Source: Inia geoffrensis (Eukaryota > Chordata > Mammalia > Artiodactyla > Iniidae). From it: a stretch of 64,000 nt of DNA. Each line of letters begins with the position of its first letter. The first letter of the stretch is position 1. The notes below the pieces were generated by a model. That model worked only from the letters and a program-made list of their open reading frames with translations, searched no databases and was not told the DNA's origin. Shown here one piece after another: positions 23,601 through 37,800 of the stretch. The stretch covers positions 151,170,237 to 151,234,236 of the forward strand of contig CM070899.1 of assembly GCA_036417435.1 (NCBI GenBank), in the 5' to 3' direction. The position numbers and the translations under genes were made by a program.

Positions 23601-25780
23601 GTGCAGCTGGGAGGCCTCTTGTGGACCAGTGTCCTGAAGTTGGCTCTCCCACCTCAGAGGCACAGCACTAACTCCTGGCTGCAGCACCAAGAACCTTTCA
23701 TCCACACGGCTCCTTAATTTGGGATGATTCGTTGTCTATTCATGTATTCCACAGATGCAGGGTACATCAAGTTGATTGTGGAGCTTTAATCCGCTGCTTC
23801 TGTGGCTGCTGGGAGAGATTTCCCTGTCTCTTCTTTGTTCTCACAGCTCCCGGGGGCTCAGCTTTGGATTTGGATTTGGCCCTGCCTGTCCGTGTAGGTC
23901 GCGGGAGGGCGTCTGTTCTTCGCTCAGACAGGACGGGGTTAAAGGAGCCGCTGATTCGGAGGCTCTGGCTCACTCAGGCCCGGGGGAAGGGAGGGTCACG
24001 GTGTGCAGGGCGGGCCTGCTGCGGCAGAGGCCGACGTGACGTTGCGCCAGCCTGAGGCGCGCTGTGCGTTCTCCCGGGGGAGTTGTCCCTGGATCCCGGG
24101 ACCCTGGCAGTGGCGGGCTGCACAGGCTCCCCGGGAGGGGGTTGTGGATAGTGACCTGTGTTCGCACACAGGCTTCTTGGTGGTGGCAGCAGCAGCCTTA
24201 GCGTCTCACGTCTGTCTCTGGGGTCTGCGCTTTTAGCCGCGGCTCGTGCCCGTCTCTGGAGCTCCTTTAATCAGCGTTCTTTATCCCCTCTCCTCGCGCA
24301 CCAGGAAATAAAGAGGGAAGAAAAAGTCTCTTTGCCTCTTCGGCCGGTCCAGACTTCTCCCCGGACTCCCTCCCAGGTAGCCGTTGCGCACCAACCCCCT
24401 GCAGGCTGTGTTCACACCGCCAACACCAGTCCTGTCCCTGCGCTCTGACCGAAGCCCCGCCTGCTGGGAGGGGTGGGGAGTGCCGGTCGGCCCTGATCCT
24501 CTGTGCTGGAATCTCTCCGCTTTGCCCTCCGCACCCCTGTTGCTGTGCTCTCTTATGCGGCTCCGAAGCTCGCAGTCTCCGCCCGCAAAGGGGCTTCCTA
24601 GTGTGTGGACACTTTTCCTCCTTCACAGCTCCCTCCCGCTGGTGCAGGACCCGTCCCTGTCCTTTTGTCCCAGGTACGTGGGGGGGTTTCTTGCCTTTTG
24701 GGAGGTCCGAGGCCTTCTGCCAGCGTTCAGTAGGTGCTCTGCAGGAGTTGTTCCACGTGTAGATGTATTTCTGGTGTATCTGTGGGAGGAAGGTGATCTC
24801 CGCGTCTTACTCTTCCGCCATCTTCCCGGAACTCTGTAAATTTCTTATGTTGTTGAACATGTAGATTGTTTTCAGTCTTTACCATTATAAATAATACTAT
24901 AGTGTACATCATGCATATGATTTACCTTTGAGTGATTTCCTTAGTATAAGTTTCCATGAACAAGTTATTCATGGAAAAGGGAGCTCTGGATGCAGACTGC
25001 TTAATTGCCTTTCAAAAGAGTTTCATCACAACTCTGTGACTACTGGGTAACACCAAAATGAGTCAGTTCGGTATTTGTCTGTTGTCTGTTTGGCATTAGA
25101 TGTAAAAATCATCTAACCACCTTGAGATATTTAGTTCCTAAACTTCAGTTTAAAAAAGAGCTTTTTCTACCCTGTGTTGTAGGTAGAAAGAGATGTAAGA
25201 ACTACCTAATTCAGATCATTCTGAATGGATATACTTCATTTCAGTATTCCTTCACAGAATATTTTACCTGAATTAAAGTAGTTCTTGATTCCACAGAAGT
25301 AAAAGTTATTTTACTTTCCTTCCCACGATGTCGTTTTGGTAGGAGGTGTCCCTCGTACTCCAGTGAGGCAGAAGATGAATACCATGTGCCGTTCCTTAAA
25401 GATGCTGAATGTTGCAAGACTGAATGTAAAGGCTCAGAAGTTACATCCAGATGGCAGTCCAGACACAGCTGGGGAGAAAGGGATCCAAAAGATAGCCAAT
25501 GGAAGAACAGCAGATAACTTGGGAAACAAAGGAAGAACACTAAGAAGTTCTAAACCTAAAGGTATTCCTCAGTTCCATTGCATTTTGGTATTTAAATTCA
25601 TGTTTACTCTTCTGTACTCTCATATTTTTAAGTTTTAATCATATCCCTCGCTTAATGAACATTTATTGGCTATCTACTGTATGTCCACAAATGTGTTATG
25701 GGGAGTACAGTAAATAATAAAATAATTTCCTCTCCTTAGATTTATGATCCAGCTACAAAGAATAATAATGAACATATATA

Positions 25781-25823
<43 letters not shown>

Positions 25824-28800
25824 CTACATATACACAACGAATTGGTGAAATGAATACATAAGAGAGCCAAGAGACTGTAGCAGAAAATACTTGTTCATTT
25901 GGGAAGTAAAGACATACTAGGAGTCAAGAAAGGGAAAGTCCAGCCTTGAGCAGAACAGGCTGAGGAGGCTTTTACAGAGCCAGTGGAGCCCAGGTTAGAC
26001 TTTGAAGAATGAGCAGAGTTTAGAAGGCAGAAAGGTAAAAGAAGTGTGTGCTAGATGGAGGATTAGCATAAGCAAAGTTACAAAGAAGGGCTGTGTCTTG
26101 GCCCTTTAAGTGGTTAAAGAAGTTAAGTGGTTAAAGAAGTTTTATACATTTGTGAATGAAGAGGAGGGAAAAGTCTCTCGTGAATAATCTAGGGTTAGAT
26201 TATTGAGGTTTTTCAAAGTCAGGCAGAAGAATTTAGTCCAGTAGCTTTTATTTTCCTATTTGTTCTTTTTTCTTCTTTAAAAATGGATTGAATTACAGTA
26301 TGTTTCTCATTCTCAGGGTACATTCTTAGCTCACACTGACAGTGCCAGTACTGTGGGGTGATTGTGACAATAGCTTGTGAACTTTGGGCAATAATTACCT
26401 GATGTCACCTTTAAGTTCTTCCGAAAATTCTGGAATGAAAGTTTTCTGCTTCTTTAAACATTTTTTTTTTTTTCCTGTGGAATACTGGATCATAGATGAT
26501 AATCAGTTTGAGTGAGATAGCACATCTTCGGTGAGCTAGTATGGTATACCAGAATGCGGATGGGAGAGCAAAATTAACAGTAATGCAAGACAGTGTGGCA
26601 TTAGCATAATTTCTGGACTAGATCCTTTCCAGAAATAGACCTACACAACAGTGGTAAATTGATATTTGACAGTAGTGCCCCCAACAATTCAACGGGACAA
26701 GGATAATCTTCAACAGATGGTACAGGAATAACTGGATATGTTTATGGAAAAATTGAACTTAAACCTTATCTCTTAATAGTATTTTGAATTTCTGCTTTAT
26801 TTTCTTGAATCATCTTTGTTTTTGTTGCTCTATTTCTTTTTTTCCTACTTAATTCATTTCTGTTTTTATCTTTATTATTGCCTTCTTTATTATTTGGATT
26901 TATTCTTGTGTTATTTCTTGTGTTGGACCCTTAGCTAATTTGGTTTTGAATTTTTCTTTAAAAAGGTAATTTGTCTATAAATTTTCCTTTAGGTATAAAT
27001 TTAGCTGCATTATGTAAGTTTGCTATATTCTGTTTTCATTGATACATCTAAATATTTTCTGACATCAGTAATAGAAGGGAGTGTTTTATTTTTGTAATTA
27101 GCTTTTAATTTTTTTGGACTATGCACAATGTGTTCTGTAAGATATTGAATCTTTAATATTCAATAGAAACTCTGTGGCCTAATATGTGATTGTTTTGTTA
27201 ATATTCCATGTATACTTGAAAATAATGTGTATTCTCTAATTTTGGGGTACTTGGTTCCATACATATTCATCTTAATATTTGAATATTCAAAATCCTTATT
27301 AATTTTTTCTACTTTAAAGAATCTATAACTGAGATGATTGTATTATAGTCTTCCACCATGTAGATTTGTCTAAATTTCCTTGCAGTTCTGCCAATTTTTG
27401 CATCATATATTTTGAGGCTTTCTTTTTAGGTCCATACAAAATCATTTATGTTTTCCTTGTGATTATACCTCTATTCCTTTATTTCCAATGTTTCTTTGTC
27501 ATGTGTTTTGGGTATGTCTTTTGTAAACAGCATAATTTTTTTTTTAAACCCAATCTGACAGCTTCTTTTATTTAACCAGCAAGTGTATTTGTAGAATAAA
27601 TATTTATAATTTTTATGATTACTGATAAGCTAGGGTGTATTTTAGTGTCATATTTTGTGCTTTCAATTGTTTTTTTCCTTTCTAGCAGGCTATGGGATTA
27701 ATCAAGTTTTCTTTATGCATCTTTTTCCTTTCTGCTAGGTTTGGAGGTTGTATAGTTTATTTCTTCTCCATTACTGGTTATCCTTAAATTTATAACATGT
27801 ACACATGATTTGCAAACACTTAAAATTAATCACTATCTCTGAACTTTTCAACCTCAGCATTTTTGACATTTTGGACCGGATAATCCTCTGTGAACTATAA
27901 GATGTAAAGCAGCATCCCTGGTCTCCACCCCATTAGATGCCAGTAGTACCCTGCCTCTCCCCACCAGTCACTGCCACCCAGACATAGCCAGATGTCCCCC
28001 TGGGCAACAAAACTTCCCAGTTTATAACCACTGGCTTAAACAATACAGTGACTTCAGCTGGGTCTGATGATCAATTTGACTTTTTTTTTCCCACAGATTT
28101 TAAAACTGAGGAGGAGCTACTATCTTACATACATGAAAATTACCAAAAGATTGTGGCCACAGGAGAAATCGTGTTGTATTCATGTGCTCGGAACATGATC
28201 TCAAACATTAAAGCATTCCTAAAGTCCAAAGGCACCAAGGAATTAGAAGTAAGGGAATCCGGATATTGTTGTTTGTCATAACAATGTTAGTTGCTTGTTG
28301 GTGGGTCTGGCTCATATGTCTTGGAAAATATCTGTTATGCAGTGCACATTTCAAAAATGATGAGTGAGGGGGTGAGCACAATTCTAGGTCTTGGAAGATG
28401 GACATAGTCCACTGAGAAGGCAGAAATCAAGGAAATGGGCCAAGTGGGAGTAATTACATGTACTTCCCTTCCAATGAAAGCTCTATCCTCATCTGAGTTG
28501 CACGTTAGCTGCATGAATTAAGCCAGTGGTTCTTAACCCTGGCTGCACTTGAGAGTCACCTGGAACATTTCTTTAAAATGTTGATTCATTTTGCTTCAAC
28601 TTCTCAATCACTACTTTATGGAATCTTCCTTTTATGAAAGTTCAAATCTGCAGGCTTGCTGTATCCATGCCCACTTGCTCTCAAATACTTTTCTACATGT
28701 TCTTTTAAAAAATATAAAAGAATATTATACTACTTTTCATTCAAATGAAAGAAAGAGGATGTACTTCCCTTCTTAGGGCATTAGTCAGCTGTGAAGAAAT

Positions 28801-31800
28801 TAGAAATAATGATAAGCATTAATATTAATATTCTCCTATGTAATTTTGTATTTTCAGATTAACTGCCTACATCAAGTAAGAAACAACCTCTTGAAAACTA
28901 GCAAAAGTCTTCGACAGAATGTAGGAAAACTGGATAAAGAAGATAAAGTCAGAGAGTAATTAACTACCTTTTTAATTTTTTTAAAGATTTATTTATTATG
29001 ATCTTTTTAATTTTTAAATTTTTAAAAATTTTTGGCTGCGTCGGGTCCTAGTTGCAGCATGCGGGCTCTTCCTTGCGGTGCGTGGGCTTCCTTCTAGTTG
29101 TGGCGCACGGGTTCCAGGGTACGTGGGCTCTCTAGTTGAGGTGCACGAGCTCAGTAACTGTGGCGTGTGAGCTTAGTTGCCCCGCGGCATGTGGGATCTT
29201 AGTTTCCTGACCAGGGATTGAACCCACGTCCCTTGCATTGTAAGGCGGATTCTTTTCCACTGGACCAACAGGGAAATCCCCCCCTTTTTTTTTTTAACCA
29301 TTACTCCAAAACAGAGCTCCCAAGATTTACTTGTGTCAATTTAATTTTTCATTTTTAAAAAATTCTTTTCCATTAGGTTTATTACAGGATATTGAATATA
29401 ATTCCCTGTGCTGCACACTAGGACCTTATTTATCTTTTTTTAAAAATTTTTATTGGAGTATAGTTGCTTTACAGTGTCGCTGTTTATCTATTTTATATAT
29501 AATATAGTTTGTTTCTGCTAGTCCCAAACTGCTAATTTATCCCTCCCCCACGCCCTTTGCCCTTTGGTAACCATAAGTTTGTTTTCTATGTCTGTGAGTC
29601 TGTTTCTGTTTCATAGGTAGTTCATTTGTGTCATATTTCAGATTCCACATATAAGTGATGTATGTTTTTCTCTTTCTGACTTACTTAGTATGATAATCTC
29701 TAGGTCCATTCCTATTGCTGCAGATTGAATTATTTCATTTTTCTTTTTAATGGCTGAGTATATATCAGTTTAAAATAGATTGCCAATTGCTTGAAGAGGC
29801 TTTTGTAGCTGATTCTCTATAATGTTCTAATGCTCCGTTTGCAACCCTGTTTACCTAATAACCATATTGCTATTTAGAAAGTAATGGCTCTTCTTTTTGG
29901 TTGTTGTTTCTTATGTAAACAGATCTCTGCATAAGGAAGGAACTTTCATTTCAGTTAAGTGACACTCAAAGCAGATATAACCAAGCTTTTTTTTTTTCTC
30001 TCAAGGTGCCAGCTCCAGGTATTTCTTCATTTGGAGATGTGTCGGCAGTGCCCTTCAGTATATGAACATATAGGTGAAATGGAGCAAGTAGTGGAGGAGG
30101 CAAGTATGCTGCTTAGTGCCACTGGGGATGTGCTATAGATGCATTCAGCTTCCTGCAGAGGCCATGTGGTAATTTTCTAAAATCTTCAGGTGACAGATTT
30201 GCTGCGCATGGTGTGTTTAACTGAAGATTCGGCATACCTAGCAAAGTTTCTGGAAGAAATTTTGGAATTGTAAGTTTGATGACTACTAATTTAAATTTAA
30301 AATAATTTTACCAAGAACTTATATAGGTATTGCCTCAGAATTGTAGCATTGTAAGGACTATTTCTCATGCTGGGTGAGGAAGGAAGTAGAGAGGGTGGAA
30401 TGGTGACTGACTGTTCCATATTTAATCAATCTATTCCACAGGTATATTGATTCAATCCCAAAGATACTTGGAAATCTTTACCACAGCCTAGGATTTGAGA
30501 TTCCTCAGAAGCTGGCTGGTGTCCTTCCTACAGTTTTTTTCAGTGATGACTCCATGACGCAAGAGAGCAAATCACCCCTTTCTGTGCCTCTTACGTCAAA
30601 TGCTCATAGGTCAGTGTCGGGTGGCACTGAATCTGACCAACTGGAGGAGCTTCGTTCCAGATCAGCTAAGAAGAGAAGGTAGGAGCTCAAGGAATTACTT
30701 GCACTGTTACAGTTCTGGTATAGGGTATGTTTAAGCCATAGTCCAGTTGTCTTTGTCTATAATTTATTGAATAGTAGTTGCCCTTATGTCTGAATCACAG
30801 AAGCCAGTTATTAGAGTTCTTAACAAGGAGCATCTGACACTCTTTATATTATCTGGGGAACATATAGTCTTGTATTGTGTAGTCACAGTCCCCTCTTGAC
30901 TCTCCACATGGGGTCTCCAAGAACTAGGAGCCTTCCATGAGATAAGCTTAGGGTTTCAGCTTACTTTGTATATTTTCCATGGTGCTCTTCATTGTTCATA
31001 ACTAGTTAAATTTATAGTTGTTACTTTTAGAAATTCTGGGATTGACTTGTTTTACTGTAAGTTCAGGCCAACCTCAAGATAACCGACTTTTATTTAAGTG
31101 TTTTATTTTAAACTCTAGTTCCATTCTGATATAACTAGCTGTAACCTGTATTCAGTGTATATTGACTGTTTCTTTCTATTTTTAAAAGGAAAAATGCAAT
31201 AAGACATAAAAGCATTGCAGAGGTTTCACAAAATCTGCGACAAATTGAAATTCCCAAAGTATCCAAGAGAGCTACGAAAAATGTAAGTCATTGCCAGGAG
31301 ATAGAAAGTGGTATCACTTTGGGCATGAGTTCATACAATAAATAAGAATGAAACACGGTGTCTTTACTTTTAAGGAATGAGCATCAGAGGATACAGAAAT
31401 AAAATTAGGTATTTTTATGAATGTGTCTACAACTGTAATCTAAGGAATAAAGAAATATAAATTTATTAGATATTAATCACTTTTCCCAAAAGTGTGACAG
31501 AGGTAATAATAAAGGGAAAAAAATAGTAAAAGTTAGGAGTGAATAAGTTAATTCAAAATCTTTAATGTAGTTAAAAAAATCATGAAATAATAACATAAGC
31601 AAAAGAAGCCATTGAAAAATAATGTACAATCATAATAGGACTTTGTGTATCAGAAAGTACTTTTCAGTAAGTATATTTTACATCAATAACAAGTTACAAA
31701 AGCAAACAAAAAAACTCATGAAGCCAGGTGGTAATTATTTTTCTGTGGCAGTAGATGTTAGGACTTGTTGGTTGCAAAAAAGAAATCCAGCTGGAGTCTA

Positions 31801-34800
31801 TTTACTAAGTAGAATTAATGTCTCTTTAAGACCAGATTTACTGAGATCAGGATTTGATTTTGGTTAAAAAAATATCATTTGTTAAGTTTCTGTTCCTATT
31901 TGGCTGTTTATTCTTTAATGATTACAGTGGCATAATTGAAAAAACAGCAATAAAATCTTTAAAAACAATTCTCTTGTTTAGATGCCATTTGAGTTTAGGC
32001 ACTTGAATCCTCTACTATAATAGCAAATAAATAGCAGGTGGGTATTTTTTTTTCTGCTGTGCCACACGGCATGTGGGATCTTAGTTCCCCAACTAAGGGA
32101 TCGAACCAGCACTCCCTGCAGTGGAAGCGTGGAATCTTAACCACTAGACCACCAGGGAGTCCCCAAATAGCAGTTTTGTACAGAGACGTTCCTAAGAGTA
32201 TATAGCCATCCTCTAATATTATGGGGTTTCCCTGATGTTTTAGTTATAAAAGGTATACAGAAACATTGTTTAAAAGTTGAAATTATACAAAGTTAAATGT
32301 TAGTGCCTCTTCACCATCCATTCTTCAGAAGTAATCCCTGATGACAGTTTGTTGTGTATATTTCCAGGCCCTATTTTTGTGCATTTTACAACTATTTCTG
32401 TTACAGATTCCTACAAGTGGAATTGCAAGGATCAAAGGTTTTCTTGTGGAATTTTTATTCTTTTAAATGAATTCCTATTTAAATTTTCTTATTGGATTTT
32501 CTCATCTTTCAGGAGAATTCTCACCCTACTCTTAAGCAGCCTCCACCCCCAGTGAAAGAAACGGTACAAGGTATACTTTGTTTCCTTGTTGTACTCAGTG
32601 ACAGTTTTATTTTGATTACATATATTTAAGCAGTTGCATATAGTTAAAAATAATAGTTTTGTGTAATTGTTGGTTTTTGAAATATGTCCATATACTGTGT
32701 GCTAGAGGAGTAGGATGTTCACATGGTCTCAAAATACTGCATTTTGTAAAATAATTGGTCTAAAATTTTTTTTTTAATTTATTTATTTTTTGTTTATTTT
32801 TGGCTGCATTGGGTCTTCATTGCTATGTGTGGGCTTTCTCTAGTTGTGGCAAGCAGGGGCTACTCTTCGTTGTGATGCACAGGCTTCTCGTGGTGGCTTC
32901 TCTTGTGGAGCACGGGCTCTAGGAACGTGGGCTCGGTAGTTGTGATGCACGGGCTTAGTTGCTCCGTGGCATGTGAGATCTTCCCAGACCAGGGCTCAAA
33001 CCCATGTCCCCTGCATTGGCAGGTGGATTCTTAACCACTGTGCCACCAGGGAAGTCCTAAAATATTTTTTTAATGCCATTAACATGAAAGCCAAAAAAGA
33101 AAAGAGGCAGTGGAGCTGGTTTAGATAAAAGGAATTTAAGTGTGACATAAGTGCACTACATGATCCCTGCTTGGGTCTTAAATGTAGGGTAAAAAGCTAT
33201 AACGGATATTACTGAGACGATGAGAGGAAATTCGAAGATGGTTTAGATATATGCCCTTGTTCTTGGAGATACATGCTGAAATACAGGAAACTGAAGAGTT
33301 GTGATGTCTACAAGTCACTCTCCAGCGTTCTGGGGTGGGCAGTTGTACAAACGTAGAGAAAGAGATGGAGGGAGAAAACAAATGTTGGCAATTGGTGAAT
33401 TTTAGTGACAATTCTATGTGTGTTTTTTTGGTTTTGGTTTTTTTTAATATTTATTTATTTGGTTGCGCTGGGTCTTAGTTGCAGCTTGCCAGCTCCTTAG
33501 TTGTGGCACATGGGCTCCTTAGTTGTGGCATGCAAACTCTGAGTCGCAACATGCATGTGGGATCTAGTTCCCTGACCAGGGATCAAACCCGGGCCCCCTG
33601 CATTGGGAGCGTGGAGTCTTATCCACTGAGCCACCGCTGAAGTCACCATGATTCTACGTTGAAATTTTCTCTAGATATTAAACTTCTCCAAAATTTGGGA
33701 AAAATGGAAAATAACAGATCAAATTTGGCTGTCAGGCCGTAAATCAGTTTCATAGACAGCCTAAGGCAGGTAACAGAGGCTTTTATAATGGAGATAGAGA
33801 AACATTTTTTTGAAACTTTGGTGTGTATTATTGGCGTCCTTAATGTTTATGTCACTGATAGGTAAAAAAGGCTCCTCCCAGTTTGTGGATCCTGGTTTAT
33901 TTGGTTTTTATTTAAGTGACTTGCTCTTAGAATTTTTTTACTCTTGGTGAATTTTTGAGTAGCCTCCACCAGGCCATCTTGCTTAAGATTAAGATTAAAA
34001 TGCTAGCCTGCTAGTTTTGTCAAGCATTTCCTGACTCTTCAGCAATTTTTCCTAACTTTGAGTCTAGATGGTTACAACTCTGATGCTCTGGAGTTAGGAA
34101 GAGGATTTAAAATATAGTAGTTCCCCCCTTATCCACAGGGGTTATGTTCCAATACCCTCAAGATACCTGAAACTTCAGATAGTACCGAACCCTATACTAT
34201 GTTTTTTCCTATACATACATACCTATGATAAAGTTTAATTTATAAATTAGGCATGGTAAGAATTAACAATACCATAATAAAATAGAACAATTATAACAAT
34301 ATGCTATAATAAAAGTTACATGAATGTGGTCTCTCTCAAAATATCTTGTACAAATTTAATGCCTTTTCCATCTTAACTAAGCACTTTCATGTGTTGTAGC
34401 TATAATTTTTGCAGTTTGAGTTGTGACAGCAAAACTAGCGTGAATTTTTCCTTCACAGTTTCACAGATAGACAATTCACTCTTACCATAGAGCATAGCAA
34501 CCTTAGCATACGGTTTTTTTCCCCTTAAGTTGAGAAACTTTTTATTTATAGGAAGCACTTTATGACTTCAGCATATCCAAGTTGCCAGCATCACTACTTT
34601 TGTGCTTTGGGACACAAGAAGTATTTAAGCAAAATAAGGGTTACTTGAATATAGCACTGCTATACTGCTACAGTCGATCTGATAACCCAGCTGTCTACTA
34701 AGTGCCTAACGGGTGGGCTATGCTGGACAAAGGAATGATTCATGTTTTGGGTGGGACAGAGCAGGATGGCATGAGATTTTATCACACTACTCAGAAAGAC

Positions 34801-37800
34801 ACATAACTTTAAAACTTATGACTTATGTATTTCTGGGATTTTTCATTTGATATTTTCAGACTGCAGTTGACTGTGGGTAACTGAAAATGTGGAAAGTGAA
34901 ACTGCAGATAGGGAGGGACTACTGTATCCCAGCAAATTAGTAAAATACCCAAAAGAAGAAAAATGAAATCTCTGGGATTGAAAAGAACGGTTTCTCTGCT
35001 TGACACTGAATACAAAGCAGCAAAAAGTTCCAATGTGAGAAAAATATCGTAACACTGGGATATATTAAAAGGACTATGATTTACATTATCCAACCTCTTA
35101 CTTAAGGATTATGTCCATTTTACAGTGAATAAAATTTCTAATTTAAGTGATGTGGGCCTTCCTTGTATTCCTGAAAGGTTGGGTTTAAATTAAATTTATA
35201 AATGTAAGTAGTTTTAAAAAAATTTTTTTAAGTTGTTTTTTTAAAATATTTATTTATTTATTTGGTTGCACCAGGTCTTATTTGCAGCACGTGGGCTCCT
35301 TTAGTTGTGGCAGGCAGGCTCCTTAGTTGCGGCGTGCACGTGGGATCTAGTTCCCTGGCCGGGGATCAAACCCAGGCCCCCCGCGTTGGGAGTGTGAAGT
35401 CTTAACCACTGCGCCATCAGGGAAGTCCTGTAAATAGTTTTGATATACCATCTGAGTGTACTATTTAAGGAAATCCTATTAGTAAATGTGAATATAGCAG
35501 TCAGCCTGTAAAATAGTTTCCTCAAGCAGATTCTCTGTTTTGGGTATCTTTCTTTTCCCACATGTGGCTTTTATTAATGATAATATTTGACTTTCTTAAT
35601 GCTTTCAGAAGTGACCAAAGTTCGAAGAAATCTCTTCAACCAGGAAATGATTTCTCCTTCAAAGAGATCTGTAAAGCGGGGGTTGCCTAGAAGCCATTCT
35701 GTGTCAGCTGTGGAAGGTCTAGAGTATAAACTTGACAACTTCAAGAGGACCAAAGGTACTACATTTTAGGGTAACTAAGAGAAGGGAATTCTTGGACCCA
35801 AACCGGTCTCCAGACTCTTGTTGCAGAAGCTCATTAATCTCATGTTTTTCTCTCCTCTTTGGTTACCATCAGTTAATTTTCCACTTGGGGTCTCTCCTTC
35901 CAAGTTTAGATGAAGAATTAATCCTGGTCTTTCTCATTCCTCCCTTTCTAGTTACCCCTACAGACAACAGACAAACATCTATTTTATAAAACGAAAGATA
36001 GTGACTAGCAATTTTCTAGTCTTTTGGCATGTTGGGGTTTTTTTTTGCTTTTTTATAATTGAGACCATTCATGGATCATAAAATCAACTTTTAGTGGTTT
36101 TCACTATATTCACAAAGTTGTGCAACCATCATGACACATTCCAGAACATTTTCATCACTCCAGAAAAAAGCCCTGTACCTACCCATTAGTAGTCACTCTC
36201 CATTTCTCCCAGTCTTCCCAGCTGTAGGCAACCACCAGTCTACTTTCTGTTTTTATAGATTTCTTATGGATATTTCTTTTAAGAGGAATCATATTCTGTG
36301 GTCTTTGTAACTGGCTTTTTTAGTTTAGCATAATGTTTTCAAGGTTTATACATGGTGTAGTATGTCTCAGTACTTCATTTCTTTTTACTGACAATAATAT
36401 ACCATTGTATGGATAAACTACATTTTACTTATCCATTCATCAATTGGTGGACATTTAAGTTGTTTCTACTTTTGGCTATTGTTGTAAACATTGCTGTAAA
36501 CATTCATATATAAGATTGTGTATAGACACATTTTTAACTCTCAAGCATATGCCTAGAAATGAAATTGCTGGGTCATATAGTAACTCTATGTTTAACTTTT
36601 TAAGCAATTATCAGACTGTTTTCCCAAGTGGCTATACCATTTTATATTCCCACTAACAGTGTATGAGGGTTCTAATTTCTCCACATTCTTGCCACCACCT
36701 TCCATTGTCCCTCTTTGATTCTGCTCATCCTAGTGGGTGTAAAGTGGTGTGTCATTGTGGTTATGAGTTGCATTTCCTTGATAACTAATGTTGTTGAGCT
36801 GCTTTTCATGTGCTCTCTGGCCATTTGTATATCTTCTTTGGAGAAATCTTTGCCCATTTTAAAATTAGGTTGTTTGTCTTTTTACTGCTGAGTTGTAAGA
36901 GTTCTTTATGTATTCTAGATACCAGCCCCTTATCATATATACAATTTGCAAATATTTTTTCCCCAATCTGTTGGGTTTTCTTTTCACTTTCTTGATAGTG
37001 TTCTTTGATACATAAAATATTTTTAATTTTGATGATATCCATTTTTAAAAATTTATTTATTTTTGGCTGCATTGAGTCTTCATTGTGGCATGTGGGATCT
37101 TTAGTTGCGGCATGCAAACTCCTAGTTGCAGCATCTGGGATCTACTTCCCTGACCAGGGTTCAAACCCAGGCCCTCTGCATTGGGAGCATGGAGTCTTAG
37201 CCACTGGATCACCAGGGAAGTCACTTTTTTTTTTTTTTTTTTTTTTAATTTATTTATGGCTGCATTGGGTATTCGTTGCTGCACGCAGGATTTCTCTAGT
37301 TGTGGTGAGCGGGGGCCACTATTCATTGCGGTGCATGGACTTCTCATTGTAGTGGCTTCTCTTGTTGCGGAACATGGGCTCTAGGAACACAGGCTTCAGT
37401 AGTTGTGGCATGTGGGCTCAGTAGTTGTGACTTGCGAGCTCTAGAGTGCAGGCTCAGCAGTTGTGGCACACGGGCTTAGTTGCTCCACAGCATGTGGGAT
37501 CTTCCCAGACCAAGGCTTGAACCCATGTCCCCTGCATTAGCAGGCAGATTCTTAACCACTGCACCACCAGGGAAGTCCCTCCAATTCTTTTTTTTTCCCC
37601 CCAATTCTTTTTCTTTTTTTTTTAACATCTTTATTGGGGTATAATTACTTTACAATGGTGTGTTAGTTTCTTGCATCTCCCTCCCTCCCACCCTCCCTAT
37701 CCCACCCCTACAGGCAGTCACAAAGCACCGAGCTGATCTCCCTGTGCTATGCGGCTCCTTCCCACTAGCTATCTACCTTTCGTTTGGTAGTGTATATATG

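Larger units (their letters stand above)
17928..24846 (-). mobile_element. L1-A: full-length antisense LINE-1 with 3' transduction
   Basis: An L1 in reverse orientation inside intron 6. Target-site duplications tgtaaatttctt lie at 17928-17939 and 24835-24846. On the minus strand it begins with a GGAAGATGGCGGAAGAG start typical of whale/artiodactyl L1s, then a CpG-rich 5' UTR (about 23,250-24,834), ORF1, ORF2, a short 3' UTR and an A tail at 18099-18123. Beyond that tail lie 144 bp of non-L1 sequence (17955-18098) and a second A tail (17940-17954). ORF1 and ORF2 carry frameshifts and stops, so it is not expected to be autonomous. Confidence 0.92.
25562..28096. other. TICRR intron 7: L2, microsatellite, old L1 and MER5A-like pieces
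   Basis: 25,640-25,760 is L2-like. 25,776-25,820 is a (TA)n microsatellite. 25,860-26,230 is L2-like. 26,560-26,770 is sense L1 ORF2 debris, while 26,780-27,780 is antisense L1 ORF2 debris. 27,840-28,040 matches a MER5A-type hAT element (tgtaaagcagcatccctggt). A 17-bp unit (aagtggttaaagaagtt) is doubled near 26,108. Confidence 0.6.

Noticed and set aside
23850..24830. CpG-rich block in intron 6 as an independent gene promoter with coding frames on both strands
   Set aside because: It is the 5' UTR of L1-A and recurs in L1-B at 44,030-45,100; the frames are not conserved between the two copies. Only the L1 antisense promoter idea was kept.
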